Assembly (NCBI GenBank): GCA_963802795.1
Contig: CAWDJV010000005.1
Span: forward strand, 1,301,137-1,365,136
Source: JAIBJN01 sp963802795
Lineage (GTDB): Bacteria; Actinomycetota; Thermoleophilia; Gaiellales; Gaiellaceae
Reading direction: 5' to 3'
DNA length: 64,000 bases
Shown here piece by piece: positions 8,740 to 16,506 of the stretch. Made by a program: the position numbers and the translations under genes. The number at the start of each line of letters is the position of its first letter. Position 1 is the stretch's first letter. Under the pieces are notes generated by a model. The model saw nothing but the letters and a program-made list of their open reading frames with translations. It did no database searches and was not told where the DNA came from.

Positions 8740-11170
8740 TCAGAGGCCGGCGCACTGGCCGGAGGCCGCGCCGACCACGGTGTTCGGCGCGCCGAAGTCG
8801 GTGACGCCGGGGTCGTTTCCGGCGCAGGCGAGGTCCTCGGCGACCGTGTTGCCGACGAGCGCCGACGCCGTAGTCGCGCGTCTCTCCGCTCGGGATGGTC
8901 ACGTCGGCCGACTGGTTGCCGGAGACGAGTCAGGGACTCGCTGAAGACCGAGCCGGCCACGATCAGGTCTCCGTCGTCCCGGAGATGACCGAGTCGCCGT
9001 TCACGCTCGGCTCCGAACACGTGGACGACCGCGGCGCCGTCGGCTCTGAGCCCGCCGTTGATCCTCGACCCGTCGGAGACCACGAGCGAGGCGCCGGGCC
9101 GAACGGTGATGCCGCCGTTGACGGTGCCGTCGATGCACGTCACGCCGCTCGTGACGACGACCTTCGCGATTCGTCCGCCCGCTGAGCGTCGTCGTGCAGG
9201 CGGGGGAGCCGCCGGGCAGCACGGTCGCCTTGAACTGGTCGGCGTCGCCGATGTTGCCGGCCGCGTCGATCGCGCGGTGCTCGACCGTGTGCGTGCCGTA
9301 GCCGGGCTCGAAGCCGCCGCTCGGGTGCGCGTCCGTGAAGGACTGCTCGAACGTCGCCTTCGACAGCCCGCCCGTGCCGAGGTTGCCGTACGTGAGCGCC
9401 TTCACGCTCTTGCCCGAGTGCGAGAACGTGAACGGCGTCCCCTCGGGCTGCTCGGGGAAGCCGAAGTAGTTGAACCAGCCGTCGCCGTTCAGCCGGAACT
9501 CGCCGACGACGAACCCGGGCTGGTCGTCGGTCGGGTCGAGCCCCATGTCGAACTCGCCGAAGTACACGTTGTGCGTGGCCACCTTCGAGAGCGTGGTGAG
9601 CGGCTCGGAGAGCTCGCGCGGCGCGGTCGGGAGCACGTTGTCGACCGTCCACGTCCGCGTCTCCGTCGCGCCGCCGGCGGGGTCGGTGACCGTCGCGGCG
9701 AGGGTATGCGTGCCGGGCGAGAGGCTCTGCGCGCCCAGATCGAAGTTGCGGCTGTTGGCCGGGTTCGGGACGACGACGCCGTCGAGACGCCACGTCACGT
9801 TCAGCACACGGTCGGTCGGGTGAGTCGTCTCGACGAACACGACCTCGTCGTAGCCCACAGGCCGGTCGGTCGGGGTCGAGATCGTGAACGCCGCGCTCAC
9901 GGGCGTCGCGGCGAGCGGCGCTCCCACAGTCCACTCCCGCGTCTGCGTCAGCCTGGGCCCGTTCTTGAAGGCCGGGTCGCGGACGAAGTCCGTCTCGTCC
10001 TGCACCGTGACCGAGACGACGTCGCCGGCGGCGACGTTCAGGGTCGCCAGGTCGAGGTTCCGGCTGTTGCTCGTGCCGGGCACGACCGCGCCGTTCACCC
10101 GCCAGGTGACGGTCAGCTCGTGGTACTTCGGATGCTGCGTCTCGACCCAGACGACGTCCTCGGGCCCGACCTGGCCGAGCGGCGTGTGCACGAGCGACAT
10201 CGCGTTCGCGTTCCGCCGCCCGGTGATGCGGTAGGTCATGTTCTCGCGGCCGACCTGGTCGAAGTAGAAGCCCAGCCAGCGCATCATCGAGTGCTGGCTC
10301 GGGCGGCGGACGCCGCACGGGAAGGTGTTGCCGCCTTCCCAGAGCCCGATCACGCCGCCTGACAGGCTCTCCTCGCCGATCCAGCGCCACCACTTGTGCT
10401 GCGTCGCGATCATGTCCTCGACGCTCGTGCGGATCGTGTGGTGGAACGAGCCCGGCTCGCCGCCCGTGTAGCAGGGCTTGACGACGTCACGGGACGAGTA
10501 CGGGTACTCGTCCGACAACGTGCCCAGCGAGTGCCCGAGCTCGTGCGTGGAGATGAGCGGCCCCTGCGGGCTGCCGCCGGACGTGGTCGCCTGCGTGCCG
10601 CCGATGCCGCCGTACGTGAACGTGTTGGCGAGCGCAAGCGTCTGGACATTCGACCCGGAGACGCCGAGCGGCGCCAGGTAGGTGGACAGGAAGAGGTTGT
10701 GCTGCTGCGTGCCCGTGCAGCCGGGGGCGTTCAGGGCGGGACACCCCGTCCCGGGCGTGAGCGCCGGGCCGTAGGTGATGCCGCGCGCCAGCGGGTCGGC
10801 CGGGCAGGTGTTGGCTGAAGTTGAGTCGCAGCGGCGTGTTGCGGCGCACGTTGCCGTCGTCCGGGTCGCAGCTGATGCCGGAGTCCTGCGAGACGATCTC
10901 CAGCCGGTAGACGTTGAAGTAGTGGCGGTAGCTGCGGAACGGCTCGATGCTCCACTGCACGTTCAGGTTCCGGTCGACGTCGGCGCGGAACTCGTCCATC
11001 TCGTCCGCCTGGTAGCCGTCGCCCATGATCACCAGGTTGAGCCGCTCGCTCGGCGGGCCGGTGATCTGGAGCGGCACGACCGTGGCGCTTCCCACCTCCT
11101 GCGCGCCCGCCGTCGGCGCCCCTAGCGCTGCCAGCACGGCGAGTGCGAGCGTCAGGACAATCAGTCTCAT
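8740..11170 (-). pseudogene. Secreted M64-type (IgA-peptidase-like) metallopeptidase, frameshifted
   Basis: It begins with a signal peptide (MRLIVLTLALAVLAALGAPT, cleavage after TAGA) and then RLNLVIMGDGYQADEMDEF, the hallmark N-terminal motif of peptidase family M64. The zinc site HELGHSLG is encoded at about 10550-10525, before SDEYPY. Ig-like repeats (about 10170-9640, two VTWR-NG/LDG modules) and a C-terminal surface domain follow (GTVNGGITVRPGASLVVSDG) ending in GQCAGL at 8740. That ending recurs in exported actinobacterial proteins. Frame changes are needed near 10810, 10560, 9180, and several between 9010 and 8800. If these are errors, the product is a secreted protease of about 800 residues. 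Confidence 0.7.
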
Positions 11171-11303
11171 CGATCCCCCTCGTCGTCGTGTTCTCGCCTC
11201 GAGGCGCCCCGACTGCGGTCCGCGGAGCCCCGGAGTCCCGGCGGAGTATCCATGCGACGGACGGACGAGGTCAACCGTAGCCGCTGTGCAGGCACTTCTC
11301 GGA

Positions 11304-11376
11304 TGCGCCTGGGAGGATTCGAACCTCCGACCCGCGGATTAGAAGTCCGCCGCTCTGTCCACTGAGCTACAGGCGC
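11304..11376 (-). tRNA. tRNA-Arg (anticodon TCT)
   Basis: The minus strand folds as a cloverleaf. The acceptor GCGCCTG pairs with CAGGCGC, the D arm is GCTCAGTGGACAGAGC, the anticodon loop CTTCTAA carries TCT, and the T arm is GGAGGTTCGAATCCTCC. The discriminator base is A. CCA is not encoded. Confidence 0.95.
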
Positions 11377-11417
11377 TCTGGCGCACCGTACCACCCGCTA
11401 AACTCGTTTCCAGGCGC

Positions 11418-11491
11418 GGAGGTCGTAGCTCAGTTGGTAGAGCCCCGGGTTGTGGTCCCGGTGGTCGTGGGTTCGAGTCCCACCGGCCTCC
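11418..11491 (+). tRNA. tRNA-His (anticodon GTG)
   Basis: Cloverleaf with anticodon loop TTGTGGT (GTG). One extra 5' base, G-1, is encoded and pairs with discriminator C73, the identity feature of tRNA-His. The T loop is GTTCGAG. CCA is not encoded. Confidence 0.95.
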
Positions 11492-11616
11492 CTCGGCTTG
11501 TTCTGTGCGAAGGAAGCGCTCTCAGGTGCTACTCTGATGGCGTTACTTAGAGCGAGTTCGGTTCGCGCTTCGCGCCTTCCCACTTGTTCGAGAGTTTGAG
11601 AGGGAGGTGTTTTTTT

Positions 11617-11823
11617 ATGGCCAGCGGAACCGTTAAGTGGTTCAACGACAGCAAGGGGTACGGCTTCATCACCCCTGACGAGGGTACGAAGGATCTCTTC
11701 GTGCACTTCTCGAACATCGCCGGCGACGGCTTCAAGAGCCTTGCCGAAGGCATGCGCGTCGAGTTCGAGGCCCGTCAGGGCGAGAAGGGCCCCGAGGCGA
11801 CGAACGTCGCCCCTGTCGCCTAG
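11617..11823 (+). CDS. csp: Cold-shock protein, CspA family
   Basis: A 68-residue single cold-shock domain that binds single-stranded nucleic acid and acts as an RNA chaperone. Both RNP motifs are present: KGYGFITP (RNP1) and LFVHFSNI (RNP2). It begins MASGTVKWFNDS. AGGGAGGT lies eight bases before ATG 11617 and is separated from it by a run of seven T, unusual in this G+C-rich context and likely to keep the start unstructured. A 15-bp perfect hairpin follows the stop, and infA lies just beyond. Confidence 0.95.
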   Translation: MASGTVKWFNDSKGYGFITPDEGTKDLFVHFSNIAGDGFKSLAEGMRVEFEARQGEKGPEATNVAPVA

Positions 11824-11832
11824 TCCACATCG

Positions 11833-11867
11833 CTCGGTCGTGGCCGCCTGCCGCGGCCACGACCGAG
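11833..11867 (+). terminator. 15-bp perfect hairpin between csp and infA
   Basis: The arms 11833-11847 and 11853-11867 are fully complementary around a five-base loop. The infA Shine-Dalgarno sequence begins nine bases after the stem, so infA has no room for its own promoter here. The element may be a partial terminator, an attenuator, or an mRNA structure presenting the infA start. Confidence 0.8.
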
Positions 11868-11887
11868 ATTCACCCAAAGGAGGCGTC

Positions 11888-12109
11888 ATCGCAGTCAAGG
11901 AAGAAAAGATCGAGATGGAGGGCGAGGTCGTCGAGGCCCTCCGCAACCGGATGTTCCGGATCAAGCTCGACAACGGCCACGAGACACTCGGGTACACGGC
12001 CGGCAAGATGAGGCGCTACCGCATCAGGATCTTCCTGGGCGATCGCGTCAAGGTCGAGCTGTCGCCCTACGACCTCACGCGCGGCCGGATCGTCTACCGG
12101 TTCAGGTAA
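11888..12109 (+). CDS. infA: Translation initiation factor IF-1, apparent ATC start
   Basis: IF-1 binds the 30S A site and assists initiation-complex assembly. The product is a 73-residue OB fold with the diagnostic stretches IEMEGEVVEAL, MFRIKLDNGHE and VELSPYDLTRGRIVYRFR. Family N-termini begin Met-Ala about eight residues before MEG. That position is ATC (11888-11890), followed by GCA GTC AAG. AAAGGAGG (11876-11883) lies four bases before it. ATG 11914 would remove the conserved N-terminus and leaves the Shine-Dalgarno too far upstream. AUC starts are rare; infC is the well-known case of a non-standard AUU start. A single-base error in ATG is the simple alternative. Confidence 0.9.
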   Translation: MAVKEEKIEMEGEVVEALRNRMFRIKLDNGHETLGYTAGKMRRYRIRIFLGDRVKVELSPYDLTRGRIVYRFR

Positions 12110-12121
12110 GGCGCCGCGCGG

Positions 12122-12334
12122 CTACCGGCGCTTGCGCGTCTCGCGCAGGGCGCCCGCTACCCGCTTGGCCACGTCGGGGCCCTGCTCGCGCACCGTCTTG
12201 GCCACGATCGGCCCGCGCTTTCGAGCCTCGCGCTGAGCCGCCTCGAGCAAGGCACGCCGCTGTGCCGGCGGGATCCTCTGCCACCCCCGACGGGCCTTCA
12301 TGGCGAGGAGCAAGACTGTCCATGTGCCCGGCAT
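12122..12334 (-). CDS. Small basic conserved-type hypothetical protein
   Basis: I do not recognise a named family. The 70-residue product is very basic and helix-rich (RIPPAQRRALLEAAQREARK, then IVAKTVREQGPDVAKRV). An internal ATG at 12301 (MKARRGWQRIP) may be the true start and would give 59 residues. The size and charge would suit a nucleic-acid or ribosome-associated protein, but that is only inference. It is convergent with infA and lies 30 bases from the sodA stop, whose gene is upstream on the same strand. Confidence 0.55.
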   Translation of the reverse strand: MPGTWTVLLLAMKARRGWQRIPPAQRRALLEAAQREARKRGPIVAKTVREQGPDVAKRVAGALRETRKRR

Positions 12335-12363
12335 CTCGTTCGTATTCCCCGCGACGCCTTAGC

Positions 12364-12966
12364 TCAAGCGCCCGCGAAGCGCTCGGCCACCTTCGCCCAG
12401 CTCACGGTGTTCCACCAGGCGTCGATGTAGTCGGGACGCCTGTTCTGGTAGAGCAGGTAGTAGGCGTGCTCCCAGACGTCGACGCCGAGGAGCGGCGTCT
12501 TGCCGGCCGAGATCGGGTTGTCCTGGTTCGGGGTGGAGACGACCGCGAGCGCGCCGCCGTCGAGGATGAGCCAGGCCCAGCCGGAGCCGAACTGGTTGAC
12601 GCCTGCGTCCTTGAGCTTCCCCTGGAAGTCCGCGAAAGAGCCGAAAGCCTCGTCGATCGCCGCAGCGAGGTCTCCGTCGGGCGCGCCGCCAGCGTCCGGG
12701 CCCATGCTCTCCCAGAAGAGCGTGTGGTTGAGGTGCCCGCCGCCGTTGTTGCGGACCGCCGCGCGCTTGTCCTCGGGGATCGAGTCGAGGCTCGTCAGAA
12801 CATCCTCGACCGGGCTGTCAGCCCACTCGGTGCCCTCCAGCGCGGCGTTGACCTTGTCCACGTAGGCCTGGTGGTGCTTGTCGTGGTGAATCCGCATCGT
12901 CTGCTCGTCGATGTGAGGCTCGAGCGCGCCGTAGTCGTAGGGAAGAGGCGGAACCGCGTACGCCAT
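12364..12966 (-). CDS. sodA: Superoxide dismutase, Fe/Mn family
   Basis: It converts superoxide to oxygen and hydrogen peroxide in the cytoplasm. At 200 residues it is standard length. Metal ligands are His27 (RIHHDKHH), the His in LNHTLFW, and Asp and His in DVWEHAYY. The GGHLNHTLFW and GSGWAWL signatures are intact. The sequence does not clearly separate Mn from Fe. ATG 12966 has AAGGAG upstream. The gene is divergent from an HTH-TPR regulator across 269 bases that contain a strong hairpin and a promoter dyad, so co-regulation is possible. Confidence 0.95.
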   Translation of the reverse strand: MAYAVPPLPYDYGALEPHIDEQTMRIHHDKHHQAYVDKVNAALEGTEWADSPVEDVLTSLDSIPEDKRAAVRNNGGGHLNHTLFWESMGPDAGGAPDGDLAAAIDEAFGSFADFQGKLKDAGVNQFGSGWAWLILDGGALAVVSTPNQDNPISAGKTPLLGVDVWEHAYYLLYQNRRPDYIDAWWNTVSWAKVAERFAGA

Positions 12967-13055
12967 GATCGCTCCTTGGTCGCTTCGTTCGAGGGAGCCT
13001 ATCTGGCCACTTGTACCCCGGCGCGGAACCTGATAGATAAGCCCGCAAAGTACGA

Positions 13056-13097
13056 CCCGGAGACTCGGCTTCTGCGGCCCAAGCCTGAGTCTCCGGG
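13056..13097. promoter_or_regulatory. Long imperfect palindrome between sodA and the HTH-TPR regulator
   Basis: Arms 13056-13071 and 13081-13097 pair over 16 bp with one bulged base, separated by nine bases. It lies 90-131 bases upstream of the sodA start. It may be a regulatory hairpin in the sodA leader or an operator. A shorter 7-bp palindrome lies at 13126-13146. Confidence 0.5.
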
Positions 13098-13196
13098 CCA
13101 ACTTCTCGCGGTATGCCAGGCATCACTCGGGATCGGGTTTCCCGAGGGCGAGATCGTTCCGACTGTAGTCCGGATCCACGAGGAAGTCAAGGGGGA

Positions 13197-13229
13197 TTGT
13201 CAAGTGAATCGCAGACTTCTATTCTTGAC
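13197..13229 (+). promoter_or_regulatory. Predicted sigma-70-type promoter with overlapping dyad for the HTH-TPR gene
   Basis: TTGTCA (13197-13202) and TATTCT (13220-13225) are spaced by 17 bp, matching a housekeeping promoter. Transcription would begin near 13232-13236, close to the GTG at 13236, giving a nearly leaderless mRNA. GTCAAG (13199-13204) and CTTGAC (13224-13229) form an inverted repeat over both elements. A further GTCAAG is at 13186-13191. An autoregulatory operator is plausible. Confidence 0.55.
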
Positions 13230-13235
13230 CTGACA

Positions 13236-14570
13236 GTGACAAGCCAGGAAACGGTCACCGCACGCGAAATCCCGCCGACCCTCGGCCGGCGCCTCCGCCA
13301 GGCTCGAGTCGCGGCCGGGCTCACCCAGTCGGAGCTCGCCGAGGCGCGCTTCTCGAAGCAGTACGTGAGCCAGATCGAGCGCGATCAGCTCCGGCCCACG
13401 GACGAGACGGTCCGCTGGCTCGCCGACCGGCTCGGGATCGACGCGCAGTACCTCGCCACCGGGGTTGACGGGCGCGAGCGTGAGCGGGTCGAAAGCGTCG
13501 TCGCGAGCGCCGAGGCGGCGCTCGAGGCGCACGATTACGCCGAGGCGATCACGCTCCTCGGCGACGTGAAGGGCTCACTCCCGCCGGAGTCCGCTCCGGA
13601 CGTCGAGCTCCGGGCTCTGCTCGCGGAGTCGTGGGCGCGCATGTACATCGGCGAGATGCCCGCGGCGCTCCCCCTCCTCGCGCGCGCGCGTGAAATCGTC
13701 GAGGGGCCCTCCTTCTCGGACGTCGACCGCGCGGAGGTGCTCTTCCGGCTCGGGACGTGCCGCTACCGGATGGCGTCGGTCTCGACAGCTCTGGCCCTGT
13801 TCAACGAGGCCCTCGAGCTGGCCGAGCGGTCGGGGATCCCGTGCGACCGCCTTCGCTCGAAGATCTTCGGCTGGCGGTCCCGCTGCTACCGCCGGCAGCG
13901 GGACTGGGAGGCGGCCCGCGAGGACGTCGAGCGCGCGCTCGAGCTCGCCGAGGCGCTGGACGACCGCCGTGCGACCGCCGACGCGTACTTCCTGGGGGCC
14001 CTCGTCGCCGAGCGTCGCGGGCAGTGGCTGGCGGCGCGCTCGTACGCCGAGCGCGCGAAGGTGCTGTACGAGGAGGTCGAGGACCGGGCCAACACCGGCA
14101 AGCTCCTCACGACGCTGGGCGGGTTGACGTTCCTGCTCGGGAAGGCGGAGGAGTCGATCCCCCTCTTCAAGCAGGCGTTCGCCGTCGCCCTCGAGGTCGG
14201 AAGCGACGCGGACGCCGCGCAGGCGGTCTCGTCACTCGCGCAGGTCCACCTCCGCACGGGCCAGGTCGAGCTCGCCGAGGAGCAGGCACGGCATGCCCTC
14301 GAGCTCCTGGCGGACCGGCTGGACTTCATCGACGAGATCGGGAACGCGCAGCTCGTCCTGGGTCGCTCGCTCCTCGAGCAGGGGCAGCTCGACGAGGCCG
14401 AGGAAAAGTTCCGGGCTGCGGAGCGCAGCTTCGAGCAGCTCTCGTCCGCGAGTCACCGGGCTGCGGCGTGGACCGCACAGGCAGACCTCGCCGTCCGCCG
14501 CGGCGACAAGGAGGCCGCGATCCACCTGTATCAGCGCGCCGTCGAGGCGCTCCAGGACTTCAGATTCTAG
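13236..14570 (+). CDS. HTH-TPR transcriptional regulator, RNPP-like candidate peptide receptor
   Basis: A 444-residue protein from GTG 13236. An N-terminal XRE/Cro-type helix-turn-helix (residues about 14-70: LRQARVAAGLTQSELAEARF, then SKQYVSQIERDQLRPTDETV) is followed by about 370 residues of tetratricopeptide-like helical repeats, for example ALALFNEALELAERS, DWEAAREDVERALELAEALD and QVELAEEQARHALELL. This is the domain layout of the RNPP peptide-pheromone receptors (PlcR, NprR, PrgX) of Firmicutes. It differs from most actinobacterial XRE regulators. The next gene, eight bases after the stop codon, encodes a short secreted-type peptide. It is divergent from sodA. The sequence does not show the ligand or targets. 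Confidence 0.8.
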   Translation: MTSQETVTAREIPPTLGRRLRQARVAAGLTQSELAEARFSKQYVSQIERDQLRPTDETVRWLADRLGIDAQYLATGVDGRERERVESVVASAEAALEAHDYAEAITLLGDVKGSLPPESAPDVELRALLAESWARMYIGEMPAALPLLARAREIVEGPSFSDVDRAEVLFRLGTCRYRMASVSTALALFNEALELAERSGIPCDRLRSKIFGWRSRCYRRQRDWEAAREDVERALELAEALDDRRATADAYFLGALVAERRGQWLAARSYAERAKVLYEEVEDRANTGKLLTTLGGLTFLLGKAEESIPLFKQAFAVALEVGSDADAAQAVSSLAQVHLRTGQVELAEEQARHALELLADRLDFIDEIGNAQLVLGRSLLEQGQLDEAEEKFRAAERSFEQLSSASHRAAAWTAQADLAVRRGDKEAAIHLYQRAVEALQDFRF

Positions 14571-14589
14571 GAAGGAGGTGAGCCATCTC

Positions 14590-14682
14590 GTGAGCCGGGC
14601 ATCGCTCCAGATCTTCCTCGTCACTGTCGCACTCTTGGTCGCCAGCGCCATCAGCGCTGGTGGTTTCCCCGACGGGCCGTAA
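14590..14682 (+). CDS. Short secreted-type peptide, candidate signal for the HTH-TPR receptor
   Basis: A 30-codon gene beginning GTG 14590, with AAGGAGGTG (14572-14580) well placed upstream. An in-frame GTG at 14578 would add four residues. The product has a short basic start (VSR), an 18-20 residue hydrophobic core (LQIFLVTVALLVASAISA) and a polar tail, GGFPDGP. It looks like a signal peptide followed by a 7-10 residue mature peptide, with possible cleavage after ASA or AISA. The strong ribosome site and the position directly after a TPR regulator match Phr/PapR/NprX-type pheromone precursors. Homology is not shown. It could instead be a small membrane peptide. Confidence 0.6.
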   Translation: MSRASLQIFLVTVALLVASAISAGGFPDGP

Positions 14683-14711
14683 GGCCGCCCCGTCGCCGGG
14701 AGGGAACGTCC

Positions 14712-14750
14712 GGGACCGGCCCCTCGCGGGCCGCGCTTCGGCTCGGTCCC
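14712..14750 (+). terminator. Possible terminator after the peptide gene
   Basis: GGGACCG (14712-14718) pairs with CGGTCCC (14744-14750), enclosing further GC-rich complementarity. It lies 30 bases after the peptide stop and before the next gene at 14806. There is no T-tract. Confidence 0.45.
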
Positions 14751-14805
14751 GCATCAACTTCGCTCTCGGCGCTGACGGCGGGCAAGCACGAAGTATGGTG
14801 AGCCC

Positions 14806-15558
14806 GTGGAGGTCACCCTGCTGGAGATCGTGGACGAAGGCCGCAGGGTCCTGGAGCGCGCCGAGGCCGAGGACGTGACGCTTCGACTCCTGGGAGGCGT
14901 CGCCGTTTTTCTGCGCTCACCGAACGGCCTCGCCGAGCCGTTGCGCCGCGCCTACCAGGACCTCGACTTCGCCACCTCCCGTGCCTCTGCGAAGGGGTGC
15001 GCAGGCCTCCTGACCGAGCTCGGCTACGAGCCGCACGTGCCCTTCAACGCCCTGCACGGGAGCGAGCGGCTCCTCTTCTTCGATGACCGACACGGCCGCA
15101 AGGCCGACGTCTTCGTCGGCCGCTTCCGTATGTCGCACGAGATACCGCTCGAAGACCGGCTCGCCCTCGAGCCGCTGACCGTCCCGCTGGCGGAGCTACT
15201 CCTCACGAAGCTCCAAATCGCCGAGCTGAACGAGAAGGACGTCCGCGACTCGATCGCGCTCCTGCACGGGCACCCCGTCGGAGACGAGGACGGCGACGCC
15301 GTCAACGCAGCTCGCGTCGCGGAGCTCCTGGGCGACGACTGGGGGCTCTGGCGCACGATCACCGGGAACCTGGCCGTCTGCCGGGACCACCTCGAGCGTT
15401 ACGGCCTCGCGGAGAAGGATCGGCGGCTGGTCGCCGAGCGGATCGACGCGCTCACTGCCCGGATCGAGGGGGAGCCGAAGTCGCGCGGCTGGCGGCTGCG
15501 CGCACGGATCGGCGAGCGCAAGCGCTGGTACGAGACGCCCGAGGAGGTCGACGGCTAG
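14806..15558 (+). CDS. Nucleotidyltransferase-like protein (AbiEii/DUF1814-type fold suspected)
   Basis: A 250-residue intact protein from GTG 14806. The N-terminal half has nucleotidyltransferase-like features: LRLLGGVAVFLRS, YQDLDFAT (Asp-x-Asp-like metal site) and KADVFVGRF (third acidic residue). PLAELLLTKLQIAELNEKDV then matches the kinase/nucleotidyltransferase-type core of uncharacterised actinobacterial proteins. The C-terminus is basic and Trp/Arg-rich. No antitoxin-like partner is adjacent, so a toxin role is not supported. The substrate is unknown. It is convergent with the minus-strand operon ending at 15569. Confidence 0.55.
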   Translation: MEVTLLEIVDEGRRVLERAEAEDVTLRLLGGVAVFLRSPNGLAEPLRRAYQDLDFATSRASAKGCAGLLTELGYEPHVPFNALHGSERLLFFDDRHGRKADVFVGRFRMSHEIPLEDRLALEPLTVPLAELLLTKLQIAELNEKDVRDSIALLHGHPVGDEDGDAVNAARVAELLGDDWGLWRTITGNLAVCRDHLERYGLAEKDRRLVAERIDALTARIEGEPKSRGWRLRARIGERKRWYETPEEVDG

Positions 15559-15568
15559 GAACTCTGTC

Positions 15569-16506
15569 TTAGCCCGCCGTGAACTGGTGGCTCTCGAGCT
15601 TGCCCTTGCGGAGCTCCACCAGCGCGCCGCGAAGGATGCCCTCGTTGTACTCGCTGCCCGGGTTGAGGCAGATCGTCCGGCCGAGCTTGTGGACGCCGCG
15701 CGATTCGTGCAGGTGGCCGTGGAGGCCGAGGAGCGGCTGGTGGCGCTCGATCGCCGCCCGGCAGGCCGTGCTGCCGACGGGCTGCATCTCGGCGCCGCCG
15801 GCCCCCGAGGTCATGCGGAGGTTCTCGTCGAGCTTGGGGCCCGAGTCGATCCCGGTGTCGTACGGCGGGCAGTGGAAGTTGAAGACGGCCCTCTCCGGCT
15901 CGTCGAGGCCGCGATGACCGCCTCGAGCCGGCGGGACAGATCCTCTTCCTCGATGTCGCGCGGGCAGTCCCAGGGCGTCCTGTTGGCGTAGCCGCAGCTC
16001 GCCACCTCCGTCCCGTCGGGAAGCCGGACGACGCGCCCTTCGAGGAACTGCACCCACTCGCCCGCCTCGAGCACCTCGTCGATCTCCGCCGGATCGTCGT
16101 TTCCGGCGTTCACGAAGCAGGGAACGTCCAGCGGCCGAAGACGCTCCTCGGCAAGGGCGACCCACCGCTCCAGGCGCTCGCGCATGAGCCGCAGGAAGAG
16201 GGCCTCGCGCGCGGACGGATCCGCGCGCAAGGCCTCCTCCTCGTCCGGATCGCAGCGGAACGCGTAGTACCCGGCGTTGGCGATCTTCTTCTCCAGGTCG
16301 ACGAGCGCGTCGCCCGCGGCGGCGACGTCGTCGCCGAGGAAGACGCCGCGATGCGCGCCGTTGTCGCGAACCAGCGGCACCATCGCCTTCCCGGTCAGGT
16401 CGCCGCCGAGCAGGACCGCGTCGGCCCCGTAGAAGGCCGCCGCGTTCACGAACTTGGCGAAGCAGCGGTCCGACCCGTGGACGTCGGTGGCGTAGAAGAG
16501 CCGCAC
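15569..16506 (-). pseudogene. Calcineurin-like metallophosphoesterase, one frameshift
   Basis: Rejoined length is about 312 residues. Metal-site motifs are MRLFYATDVHGS (Asp-x-His), VLLGGDLTG (GGD), CFVNAGNDDPAEI (GN[DH]), and, after the frame change, NFHCPPYDTG and LGLHGHLHES (GHxH). The set is complete, so the enzyme would be active if the frameshift near 15910 is an error; one base is missing there. The GTG start at 16506 overlaps the permease stop by one base (TAGTG), so it is the last gene of the catabolic operon. The substrate is unknown; the layout resembles archaeal/bacterial phosphoesterases of the MJ0936/YfcE type. Confidence 0.7.

Noticed and set aside
11304..11491. tRNA pair as an integration site of a mobile element
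   Set aside because: No integrase or direct repeats of the tRNA 3' ends were seen in the flanks.
14806..15558. AbiE-like toxin of a toxin-antitoxin pair
   Set aside because: A nucleotidyltransferase-like core is visible but there is no adjacent antitoxin-type HTH gene, and the upstream HTH gene has its own architecture.
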